Source: an uncultured Bacteroidota bacterium (GTDB taxonomy: Bacteria > Bacteroidota > Bacteroidia > Chitinophagales > Chitinophagaceae). Taken from it: a stretch of DNA of 64,000 bases. This document shows positions 43,315-51,224 of the stretch, one piece after another; position 1 is the first letter of the stretch, and each line of letters starts with the position of its first letter. The notes beneath the pieces are model-generated. The model had not been told where the DNA came from, searched no databases, and saw nothing but the letters and a program-made list of their open reading frames with translations. A program made the translations under genes and the position numbers. The stretch is taken from assembly GCA_946479615.1 (NCBI GenBank), contig CAMLGR010000004.1, forward strand, positions 1-64,000. The letters are read 5' to 3'.

Positions 43315-43770
43315 TTAATCTTTTAACTGACAGCTATCAATAATATTTTTAATAACAGATTCCCTGAATTCCTTTGACCTGGTAGTAATAATGATCACTC
43401 CATTTCTTCCTGCATCTCCATACTTCGCTACTTCTTTCCCTGTTTTCAACACTTCGATGGTTTCTACATCCGAAGCAGCAAGAGGTATCTTTGAAATATC
43501 ATTTGTCATAATTCCATCCACTACAAACAGGGGCGGACTATCACTAACTCTTTTCGTGCAAATGAGCCGGATGGGTGTGCTTGCCGGTACCGCTTTGGGT
43601 CGATTCAATGCCGAATCGATATGGGTTAACAACGGTTTTCTTTGTGTACACTCGCTGATGACGATGACAGGCGATGCCAGCCTGGTAGTCGTCAGCGTAT
43701 CTTTTTGCTGTGACCAACTGCTGTTGCTGATCAATAACACAAAAAATAAACTACTATATCGCATAAGCAT
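43315..43770 (-). CDS. Orphan TonB-receptor plug-like secreted protein
   Basis: A signal peptide (ending SWSQ, about residue 21) precedes a short domain with PPLFVVDGIMTNDISKI (79-95), DVETIEVLKTGKEVAKYGDAG (101-121) and NGVIIITT (123-130). These are hallmarks of the plug domain of SusC/RagA-type receptors, but at 151 residues there is no barrel. Such isolated plugs may act as partners for TonB-type C-terminal domains; the anti-sigma-like protein at 46567 has one. A start two codons in (ATG 43764) is equally possible. Confidence 0.75.
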   Translation of the reverse strand: MLMRYSSLFFVLLISNSSWSQQKDTLTTTRLASPVIVISECTQRKPLLTHIDSALNRPKAVPASTPIRLICTKRVSDSPPLFVVDGIMTNDISKIPLAASDVETIEVLKTGKEVAKYGDAGRNGVIIITTRSKEFRESVIKNIIDSCQLKD

Positions 43771-43836
43771 GATTTAAAAATGAAGGAACCGGTAAACACC
43801 GGCTCCTGTTGGTTACCCTGAAAGGGCTCTAACCGG

Positions 43837-45858
43837 CTATCTTGATATTCTTTTCCCGGGTACAGGAACAAACCCAGCTACTTCATCCTCCCTTTCCCCA
43901 TTCTCTTTCGCCAATGATTGTGCACTTTCTACTAACCGTACAAATTCAGAACGGTAGCCTTCATCGTCGTTACTTTTTGATTTCCGGGCCATTTGTATAA
44001 CGTTACTGAATGAGGCGTTGGACCGGTATTCAGAATTTCGCAGCAACATTCCGAATTCGGCTACCGAGGCTGCAAAACGAAAATTATCCGATGTTTTGGC
44101 AATAGATACCTGTTTGTCTGTTACAGGATGTTCGATGAGTTTACTCACATCACCATCAGGCGCTTTATAGCGGAATTTGACCGTCAGGATTTCATCTGTG
44201 CCCGGTGCTGTTACGGTTTTATTTTTTTCCGGCTGATATTTGAGGTCGTCTACTTTTGCCAGGAACGGATCTTTGATACCCACAGGGATCACTTCGTACA
44301 AAGCAGTTACGGTATGGCCGCTGCCCAATTCGCCTGCATCTTTTTTATCATCATTAAAATCTTCTTTGGCCAGCATACGGTTCTCATACCCGATCAACCG
44401 GTAACCCTGGACCTTAGCCGGATTAAATTCGATCTGGAGTTTTACATCTTTGGCGATCGTGAATAATGTGCCGCCAAATTCATTTACCAATACTTTCTTT
44501 GCTTCACTCATTCCATCGATATAAGCGTGATTACCATTTCCTTTATCCGCCAGCTTTTGCATCTTATTATCCTTGTAATTACCCATACCATAACCAAGCA
44601 CAGTAAGGAACACACCGCTTTTTCTTTCTTCTTCCACCATTCTTTCCATGGCGTCATCACTGCTTTCACCTACGTTGAAATCGCCATCGGTACAAAGTAT
44701 GACGCGGTTGTTACCGTCTTTTACAAAATATTGCCTGGCTGTTTTGTATGCCAGTCTGATCCCTGCTCCACCGGCTGTTGATCCACCTGCTTCCAGGTTA
44801 TCGATCGCTTCTTTGATCTTCGTTTTGTTGGTACCGCTGGTAGGAGCCAATACCAATCCTGCTGCACCTGCATAGACTACCATAGCCACTTTATCCTGTT
44901 CGCGCAATTGATCCACCAGCATTTTCATTGAGGCTTTTACGAGTGGCAATTTGTTCTCCATGTTCATCGAACCCGATACATCGATCAGGAAAACAAGATT
45001 GGATGCAGGCAGGTTTTCCGTTGGTATTTTTTTGCCCTGCAACCCGATCAATACCAGTTTATGATTTTTGTTCCAGGGAGCATCCGATATTTCGGTATTA
45101 ATAGAAAAAGGCTGATCGTTCTCTGGTTGTGGATATTCGTAATGAAAGTAATTGACCATTTCTTCGATACGCACAGCACCGGCAGGTGGTAATTGTCCCT
45201 GGTTCAGGTAACGACGCACGTTGCTGTAAGAAGCGGCATCCACATCGATGGAGAAAGTGGAAAGCGGATTATCGGTAACTTTCAGGAAACGATTTTCTAT
45301 AATACGATCATAATCTTCTGTATTGAAATCCTCAGCGATTGAATCGCTGATGCCTGTTCTGTTGACATGTAAACCCGGTGTGCGATCATACATACCGCGT
45401 ACTGCCGGCGCTGCACCCGGATACCCCTGCTGATAATTGTAATTAGTTTTTGCGCTATTCATCGCCCTGCTGCCATAGATCTGTGTACTTGACATAGTCA
45501 TATCCCTTTTTCTTTGTGAACCATATCCCGTTACAATTACTTCCTGCAAACTCTGGGTGGAGAAAGCCAATGTTATATTGACAGTGGTCTTTCCCTTTAA
45601 TTTGATCGTCTGTTTAGTATATCCTATTCCTTCTATTATCAATACAGCCTGGTCACTGTTTACTTTTAACTGGAAACTACCATCCGTACTGGTATACGTG
45701 GTATTGTTGGTTCCTTTTTCGGAAACAGTAGCCCCGATCACGGCATTACCCGATTCATCGGTGATCTTACCATTGATGGTAACGCTACCCGTATTAAAAT
45801 CCCGGAACGCCAGCAAGGCGATAAATACCGGGACCAGCATAAAGACAATTCGCTTCAT
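43837..45858 (-). CDS. vWA-domain protein with CarboxypepD_reg N-terminus (YfbK-like)
   Basis: Residues 1-20 form an export segment. Residues 25-105 are a carboxypeptidase-regulatory-like domain (GKITDESGNAVIGATVSEKG) and SLQEVIVTGYGS follows, as in SusC-type receptors. Then comes a conserved region typical of YfbK-like proteins (NPLSTFSIDVDAASYSNVRR), a von Willebrand A domain with an intact metal site DVSGS (293-297; D293, S295, S297), and a DUF3520-like C-terminus (SVAEFGMLLRNSEYRSNAS). It probably binds partners at the cell envelope through the metal site. It is divergent from the sigma factor gene, 82 bases away. Confidence 0.9.
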   Translation of the reverse strand: MKRIVFMLVPVFIALLAFRDFNTGSVTINGKITDESGNAVIGATVSEKGTNNTTYTSTDGSFQLKVNSDQAVLIIEGIGYTKQTIKLKGKTTVNITLAFSTQSLQEVIVTGYGSQRKRDMTMSSTQIYGSRAMNSAKTNYNYQQGYPGAAPAVRGMYDRTPGLHVNRTGISDSIAEDFNTEDYDRIIENRFLKVTDNPLSTFSIDVDAASYSNVRRYLNQGQLPPAGAVRIEEMVNYFHYEYPQPENDQPFSINTEISDAPWNKNHKLVLIGLQGKKIPTENLPASNLVFLIDVSGSMNMENKLPLVKASMKMLVDQLREQDKVAMVVYAGAAGLVLAPTSGTNKTKIKEAIDNLEAGGSTAGGAGIRLAYKTARQYFVKDGNNRVILCTDGDFNVGESSDDAMERMVEEERKSGVFLTVLGYGMGNYKDNKMQKLADKGNGNHAYIDGMSEAKKVLVNEFGGTLFTIAKDVKLQIEFNPAKVQGYRLIGYENRMLAKEDFNDDKKDAGELGSGHTVTALYEVIPVGIKDPFLAKVDDLKYQPEKNKTVTAPGTDEILTVKFRYKAPDGDVSKLIEHPVTDKQVSIAKTSDNFRFAASVAEFGMLLRNSEYRSNASFSNVIQMARKSKSNDDEGYRSEFVRLVESAQSLAKENGEREDEVAGFVPVPGKRISR

Positions 45859-45940
45859 AAAGTATATTTACAGGTAGAGATGCTCCATTTTTAGCAATTG
45901 CATAAGAATCCGTAAAAATTTTATTGCTAATTTTAATCCG

Positions 45941-46531
45941 TTGTCCTTTTTAAAGAACATATCCCACACGGCACTAACCGACCAGGAACTGGTACTCCTG
46001 TATAAACAATCGGAAGATCTTACGGCTCTTGGTGAGCTGTACCAGCGGTATATGGAACTCGTCTACGGAGTTTGTCTTAAATATTATAAAGAACCCGAAA
46101 CAGCCAAGGACAGTGTGATGCAGATCTTCGAGGAGCTGGTATCGAAATTGAAAAAACACGAGGTAGATAACTTTCGCGGATGGCTGCACCAAGTGGCTAA
46201 GAATCATTGCCTCATGCAGCTCCGTACGCCCCGCAACCTGAAAACGGTAGAATTTAAGGCGGATCTTGTGCAAAGCGAAGAAAATGTGCATCTTAATGGC
46301 GTATTGGAAAAAGAGGAGAATTTTAAAAAACTGGAATATTGCATCGGCAAATTAACCAGTGAACAACAGGCGGCGATCCGGCTTTTTTACCTGGAAGGAA
46401 AATGTTATAATGAGATCGTGGAAATAACCGGGGAAGAATGGAACCAGGTAAGAAGTTTTATTCAGAATGGCAGAAGGAATTTAAAGACTTGTATGGAAAA
46501 AACAGTAACCACAGGACAACCCGTTACTTAA
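45941..46531 (+). CDS. RNA polymerase sigma factor, ECF type
   Basis: Region 2 is recognisable (LGELYQRYMELVYGVCLKYY, DSVMQIFEEL, HQVAKNHCL, about 31-98) and region 4 follows a short acidic linker (LTSEQQAAIRLFYLEGKCYNEI, about 139-160). At 196 residues it has the normal size. The frame begins with TTG at 45941; no ATG fits. It is followed after 35 bases by an anti-sigma-like membrane protein, and both are divergent from the vWA gene, a layout typical of signal-responsive sigma loci. Confidence 0.92.
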   Translation: MSFLKNISHTALTDQELVLLYKQSEDLTALGELYQRYMELVYGVCLKYYKEPETAKDSVMQIFEELVSKLKKHEVDNFRGWLHQVAKNHCLMQLRTPRNLKTVEFKADLVQSEENVHLNGVLEKEENFKKLEYCIGKLTSEQQAAIRLFYLEGKCYNEIVEITGEEWNQVRSFIQNGRRNLKTCMEKTVTTGQPVT

Positions 46532-46566
46532 TTTAAACCCCGAACTTATAATTTTTACTTCATAAG

Positions 46567-47997
46567 TTGGCAAACGATAAAACGATAAAAACATTCAGTG
46601 CTATCGATATTGAAAAATATCACAAGGGATCTTTATCCCCTGCCGAAATGCATGCGATAGAAAAAGCGGCGCTCGATGATCCGTTTCTTGCAGATGCACT
46701 GGAAGGGTATGCAACACCGGGTACCGATGCTGTTGCCGATATAGCCGGATTGAAAAAAAGATTATCACAGCGCGCCGAAGAAAATAAAGCGATCCCGCTG
46801 GCAGGTTCTTTGCGTTCCGGTTCACGTTGGTGGAAGGCAGCTGCATTAATCCTGCTTGTAGCCGGTGCAGGATTCTGGATCTATCGTCTATCATTTACCA
46901 GCACCGATCGTTCTGTCGCTACGCTGAATGAAACCGAAAAGAAACAGGTGTCACCACCGGTTGCCAGCGTCCACGATTCTGTTTCAGCAGCGATCAATTC
47001 TACAAATGATACCAATACAGACACAACAAGTTATTTACGGTCCAATACCCATACGGGAATAGATACTTCGTTTCATTTCAAATTAACAGACAGGCAACTG
47101 GCGAATACAATGGATAGTCTGAAGAAAGTATCACAAGGATATGCGGACATGACGGCTACTGAACCAATAATCATTTCTGCTGAAAAGAAAACATTGGCAA
47201 AAGACAGGAAAGAGGAAGTGGCCGCCGATGCACTTAAAGAAGCAGTCCCTGATGCCGGAATAACAAGAAACGCGGCTCCCTCGCCCGCTTATTATAAGAA
47301 CAGGCAGGATTCTGTTACCTTCAAATCAAAAAAACAGGCTGAAAAAAATACTCAAAACGAACTTGCCTTCCGGTCGCAACAGTCCGGCGCTAAAACAGAA
47401 AATCTCTCCACACACCGGAATATTTTCCGCGGGCAGGTAACAGATAATAATAACAATGCAGTGCCTTTTGCCAATATTACCAATACAGCGGATAATGTAG
47501 GCACGTATACAGATGCCAGGGGAAATTTTGTACTGACCTCTCCCGATTCGGTTCTTCAGGTACAGGTAAGATCGATCGGTTTTGAAAATAATGTGGCGCA
47601 ATTGCAGAATCAGGCTTCACTGAACCATGTGGTGATGCAGGATGATCAGAAAAGTTTATCCGAGATCGTATTAAGTCATAAAAAGATAACCAACCGTTCC
47701 CGCACTTCGAACCTTGTACTGGAAGAACCGGAGCCGGTAGATGGCTGGGATAATTATGATGTGTATGTTGCCAATAATCTGTCTGTTCCGGAAACATACC
47801 GCACCAAGCAATCCGGTGGCGGCGAAGTAGAACTTTCTTTTGATGTAAATAAAGCAGGCGAACCGGTCAATATTACTGTTGAAAAATCGCTCTGCGAAAG
47901 CTGCGATAAGGAAGCGATCCGTCTTATCAAAGAGGGCCCCAAATGGAAGCGCAAAGCCAGGAGAAAAGGCCGCACTTCTGTTACGATCTCCTTTTAA
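46567..47997 (+). CDS. Anti-sigma-like membrane protein with CarboxypepD_reg and TonB-type C-terminal domains
   Basis: The N-terminal cytosolic part contains IEKYHKGSLSPAEMHAIEKA (15-34) and DPFLADALEGY, common in Bacteroidota sigma-locus proteins. A single membrane segment (WWKAAALILLVAGAGFWIY, about 88-106) follows. The periplasmic part has a Lys/Asn-rich linker, a carboxypeptidase-regulatory-like domain (FRGQVTDNNNNAVPFANI, about 280-355) with SLSEIVL, and a C-terminal domain (GEVELSFDVNKAGEPVNITV, two Cys at CESC) resembling the TonB C-terminal fold. It may sense envelope proteins and hold the sigma factor. TTG start at 46567. Confidence 0.8.
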   Translation: MANDKTIKTFSAIDIEKYHKGSLSPAEMHAIEKAALDDPFLADALEGYATPGTDAVADIAGLKKRLSQRAEENKAIPLAGSLRSGSRWWKAAALILLVAGAGFWIYRLSFTSTDRSVATLNETEKKQVSPPVASVHDSVSAAINSTNDTNTDTTSYLRSNTHTGIDTSFHFKLTDRQLANTMDSLKKVSQGYADMTATEPIIISAEKKTLAKDRKEEVAADALKEAVPDAGITRNAAPSPAYYKNRQDSVTFKSKKQAEKNTQNELAFRSQQSGAKTENLSTHRNIFRGQVTDNNNNAVPFANITNTADNVGTYTDARGNFVLTSPDSVLQVQVRSIGFENNVAQLQNQASLNHVVMQDDQKSLSEIVLSHKKITNRSRTSNLVLEEPEPVDGWDNYDVYVANNLSVPETYRTKQSGGGEVELSFDVNKAGEPVNITVEKSLCESCDKEAIRLIKEGPKWKRKARRKGRTSVTISF

Positions 47998-48083
47998 AAA
48001 AGAATAATGTGATAAACCGGTAGCGTACACTCCGGTTTTCCTTCGTACAACTCTCATCGTAACTTTTCATGTAGCATATTGCC

Positions 48084-48091
48084 TACCTTTG
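48084..48091 (+). promoter_or_regulatory. Probable -7 box of the DUF2911-TPR gene
   Basis: TACCTTTG matches TAnnTTTG and lies 16 bases before the ATG at 48108. No convincing -33 box is present. Confidence 0.4.
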
Positions 48092-48107
48092 TGCAAAATT
48101 CTCTGAC

Positions 48108-48935
48108 ATGAAAAAACTTACCATTCTTGCCTTCTCATTTTTTATTTTAGTATCGGCAGGCGCTCAATTAAAGACGCCAGCCCCCAGTCCTTCGCAAACG
48201 ATCAAACAGGACTTTGCCTTATCATCGATTGAATTATCGTATTCAAGACCGGGTATCAAAGGAAGAAAATTGTATACCGACATCGCTCCTGCGGGTAAGG
48301 TATGGCGCACAGGCGCCAACAGCGCTACCACGCTTACATTCGGGGATGATGTAACCATAGGGAATGTAAAGATCCCTGCCGGTAAATATGGTTTGCTTTC
48401 TATTCCCGATACGAAGAACTGGATCCTTATCATCAGCAAACAAACGGATGTAACCAGTCCTGCCGCCTATAAAGAAGATATGGACATGGTCCGCATCATT
48501 ACCAAAGTGGTGAAAACAAAAACAGCGGCTGAAACATTTACGATGCAGTTTGCCAATATAAAGCCCAATAGCTGTGAGCTGCACCTGATGTGGGATAAGT
48601 CAACCGTTATATTACCGATCACAACCGATGTTGATGGAAAGGTGATGGGTACTATCGAAAAAGAAATGAAGGGCAGCAATCCTCCTTATTTCCAGGCAGC
48701 CGTTTATTATATGGATAATGGCAAGGATCTGAACCAGGCGCTGGCATGGTTCAATAAAGCAGTAGAAGCACAACCTGATGCTTACTGGGTTCAGCATCAA
48801 TGGGCGAATTGCCTGGCTAAACTGGGAAAGAAAAGCGAAGCCAGGGCTGCTGCCGAACGTTCCAAAGAACTGGCAATAAAAGCGAAGAATGATGATTATG
48901 TGAAGCTGAACGAGAAGTTACTAGCTAGTTTATAA
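48108..48935 (+). CDS. DUF2911 domain protein with TPR C-terminus
   Basis: A signal peptide (ends AGAQ, near 20) leads into a DUF2911 domain (SIELSYSRPGIKGRKLY, VWRTGANSATTLTF, IPAGKYGLLSIP, about 41-180). TPR-like helices follow (YYMDNGKDLNQALAWFNKAV, WVQHQWANCLAKLGKKSEA). The domain's function is unknown; its strands suggest a beta-sandwich periplasmic protein. It is a single gene, convergent with the symporter. Confidence 0.9.
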   Translation: MKKLTILAFSFFILVSAGAQLKTPAPSPSQTIKQDFALSSIELSYSRPGIKGRKLYTDIAPAGKVWRTGANSATTLTFGDDVTIGNVKIPAGKYGLLSIPDTKNWILIISKQTDVTSPAAYKEDMDMVRIITKVVKTKTAAETFTMQFANIKPNSCELHLMWDKSTVILPITTDVDGKVMGTIEKEMKGSNPPYFQAAVYYMDNGKDLNQALAWFNKAVEAQPDAYWVQHQWANCLAKLGKKSEARAAAERSKELAIKAKNDDYVKLNEKLLASL

Positions 48936-48959
48936 AGAATACTCTGATTTATTATCATC

Positions 48960-48989
48960 AAAACCACGGATTGTTTACCCGTGGTTTTT
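48960..48989 (+). terminator. Rho-independent terminator after the DUF2911 gene
   Basis: AAACCACGG (48960-48968) pairs with CCGTGGTTT (48978-48986), followed by a run of T. The left arm of the family B repeat begins at the end of the T run. Confidence 0.85.
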
Positions 48990-49102
48990 TCTTTGTGGCC
49001 CTCTGCGTATAATTCTTGTAGGAGAATTTTTATTCAGAGCAATTCTTACAAATGCTTTAATCGGAATTTTTACTCCTGGAGTTAAACGCAGAGAGCCACA
49101 AA
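48990..49102. repeat. Inverted repeat, family B copy 2
   Basis: CTTTGTGGCCCTCTGCGTATA (48990-49010) pairs with TTAAACGCAGAGAGCCACAAAG (49081-49102) with few mismatches. The words match copy 1 (21336-21475), but both arms here have TTTGTGG where both arms of copy 1 have CTCCGTGG. Confidence 0.75.
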
Positions 49103-49126
49103 GGAGACACAGAGGGCCACGGAGAT

Positions 49127-50863
49127 TTATGAGGAAATGCCTTTTTTATTAGAAAGAAAGGAATCGATCAGCAAAGTAAAGAAGATAACCCCAAAGGCAC
49201 CGATAGGATTAAGCCAGAGAAATCCCATCTTAATTACCGGCGTTTTTGTTTTCGTAAGTATAAACACCAGCAGTACCAGCAACTCTGCCAGTATCGCGCC
49301 CCAGAACACAGCATTCCCATTCTTTACTTTTTTCAGGAAGAAAGCCACCAGGAACACGCCCAATATCACTCCATAAAATAACGAACCTAAAATATTCACC
49401 GCTTCGATCAGGCTGTTGCCGATGTTATAGGTAAACATAGCCACTACGATACAGAATATCCCCCATCCCAGCGAATACCATTTCGATAATTTATATTCTC
49501 TTTCATGCGTCGCTTCTTTTTTGGAGAACCGTTTATGAAAATCGATCATGGTGCAGGAAGCGAGCGAATTGATCGCCGCAGCAATACTACCCCAGGAAGC
49601 CAAAAAGATGATTGCTACCAGCAATCCAACCAAACCCACCGGCAGGTAGTCGATAACAAAGCGCAGGAAAATATAATTGGTATCGTTGCCATCCCCTCCT
49701 GTATTCTTTATCCATGTCTTTACCTGGCTGCGTAAACTATCCGATTGTGATTGCAATCCTTTCAATGCCGCCGAATGCTCCTCTACCCCGCTCTCATCTT
49801 TGTCGTGCATGGCCTTTGCCAGTATAGTAACCGCTTCTTTCTTTTGCTCTGCAATCACATCATACTTTGTTTGCAGGAGATTAAACGAATCTTTATAAAC
49901 TGATTGCTGAATTTTTTCAATCTGCTTTCCATCGAAAAAAACAGGCGCGCTATTGAATTGATAAAAAGTAAAGACCAGGGCACCGATCAGTAATATTAAA
50001 AACTGCATGGGTATTTTTACAAACCCGTTCATGATAAGTCCCAGCCGGCTTTGTTTAAGTGATTTGGCCGTCAAATATCTTCCTACCTGGCTTTGATCAG
50101 CACCGAAATAGGATAACGCAAGAAAGAAACCGCCGATGATCCCGCTAAGCAGGTTATACTTATTGCTGAAATCGAGACCCTGTTCGGTAATACCTGAATT
50201 GATCGCATTTAACTTTCCCATTTTACCGCTTACGCGCAGAGCCTCGGTAAAACCCATGTGTTCGGGCAGCATCTTTACCACCATATACCCCGCGAGGAAC
50301 ATACCGATGAATATAATGACCAGTTGCAATTGTTGTGTGTAAGCCACGGCACGTGCACCGCCGGTAATGGTATAAATGATCAGCAGTCCACCCATGAAAA
50401 GATTCGTCCAGTAAATATTCCAGTCCAGCAAAGAAGAAAGAATAATAGAAGGAGCAAATACACTGATACCGGTTGACAATCCGCGTTGCAATAAAAATAA
50501 AAAAGAAGTGAGGGTTCTTGTTTTTCCATCAAACCGGTTCTCTAAATATTCGTAAGCAGTGTATACTTTTAACCGGTGAAAGATCGGGACGAAGAAAATG
50601 CAGATGACCACCATTGCCAGCGGTAATCCGAAATAGTATTGGATAAACCCGATCCCTTCGGTGTAAGCCTGCCCGGGTGCGGAAAGAAAAGTAATGGCGC
50701 TGGCCTGTGTGCCCATAATGCTCAACAGGATCAACCCCCAGGGCATGCTGCGGTTGCTCAGGAAATAGCCATCGAGGTTACGTGTTGTACGGCTTTTGTA
50801 CAACCCATAAGCAATAATGACAAGCAGCGTTACTACCAGTACTATCCAATCCAACTGGCTCAT
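49127..50863 (-). CDS. Sodium:solute symporter (SSS family)
   Basis: The 578-residue protein has about 13-14 membrane segments and SSS-family motifs: LSNRSMPWGLILLSIMGTQASAITFL (in pieces near 36-61), TGGARAVAYTQQLQ (168-181) and SYFGADQSQVGRYLTAKS (about 252-269). A soluble loop at about 320-395 (KKEAVTILAKAMHDKDESG...) interrupts the membrane region. It imports a small solute with Na+. Its start overlaps the stop of the 41-codon gene at 50860. PIG-L deacetylase lies upstream on the same strand, a common pairing in Bacteroidota that suggests a sugar or amino-sugar substrate. Confidence 0.94.
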   Translation of the reverse strand: MSQLDWIVLVVTLLVIIAYGLYKSRTTRNLDGYFLSNRSMPWGLILLSIMGTQASAITFLSAPGQAYTEGIGFIQYYFGLPLAMVVICIFFVPIFHRLKVYTAYEYLENRFDGKTRTLTSFLFLLQRGLSTGISVFAPSIILSSLLDWNIYWTNLFMGGLLIIYTITGGARAVAYTQQLQLVIIFIGMFLAGYMVVKMLPEHMGFTEALRVSGKMGKLNAINSGITEQGLDFSNKYNLLSGIIGGFFLALSYFGADQSQVGRYLTAKSLKQSRLGLIMNGFVKIPMQFLILLIGALVFTFYQFNSAPVFFDGKQIEKIQQSVYKDSFNLLQTKYDVIAEQKKEAVTILAKAMHDKDESGVEEHSAALKGLQSQSDSLRSQVKTWIKNTGGDGNDTNYIFLRFVIDYLPVGLVGLLVAIIFLASWGSIAAAINSLASCTMIDFHKRFSKKEATHEREYKLSKWYSLGWGIFCIVVAMFTYNIGNSLIEAVNILGSLFYGVILGVFLVAFFLKKVKNGNAVFWGAILAELLVLLVFILTKTKTPVIKMGFLWLNPIGAFGVIFFTLLIDSFLSNKKGISS

Positions 50864-50985
50864 GAAAAATATTTGGTAAACAATGACAACAGTATGATGA
50901 GTATGATCAGGAACAGGATCACAGCAATATACCAGCCTTTCCAGCTGTTGAACAATGGCGGTTTGTCGTTATCCTGTATTGACAT
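50860..50985 (-). CDS. 41-residue single-span membrane protein
   Basis: The sequence (MSIQDNDKPPLFNSWKGWY, then a stretch of about 18 Ile/Leu/Val, then TKYFS) is one transmembrane helix with a short hydrophilic N-terminus containing Trp residues at the membrane border. Its TGA shares bases with the symporter's ATG (ATGA overlap) and its ATG is two bases after the stop of the gene at 50988, so three genes are translationally coupled. It is probably an accessory subunit of the symporter, though no family is recognised. Confidence 0.7.
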   Translation of the reverse strand: MSIQDNDKPPLFNSWKGWYIAVILFLIILIILLSLFTKYFS

Positions 50986-50987
50986 AA

Positions 50988-51170
50988 TTATCTTTTTCCC
51001 GGTCTCGACCGTAACACACCGGCCGAAACGATCAATAACCCCAATACCACACCGATCACCAATCCTACCCGGATGCGTTTAATAAATAATCCGACCAGCA
51101 ATCCCAATATAATCGCTACAATAAAGGCAAGCTCTCCTCTTTTTGCATCTGGTTTTCTTTCCTTTGCCAT
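50988..51170 (-). CDS. 60-residue two-span membrane protein
   Basis: Basic N-terminus (MAKERKPDAKRGE), then two hydrophobic helices (LAFIVAIILGLLVGLFI and VGLVIGVVLGLLIVSAGVL) joined by KRIR, ending SRPGKR. Charge placement puts both termini in the cytosol. It precedes the 41-residue protein by two bases and follows the PIG-L gene by 54 bases on the same strand. Function unknown. Confidence 0.65.
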   Translation of the reverse strand: MAKERKPDAKRGELAFIVAIILGLLVGLFIKRIRVGLVIGVVLGLLIVSAGVLRSRPGKR

Positions 51171-51224
51171 GTGTGATTTTAAATAACCCTGAATTTATAA
51201 TTCGACATTCAACACTTAATATTA

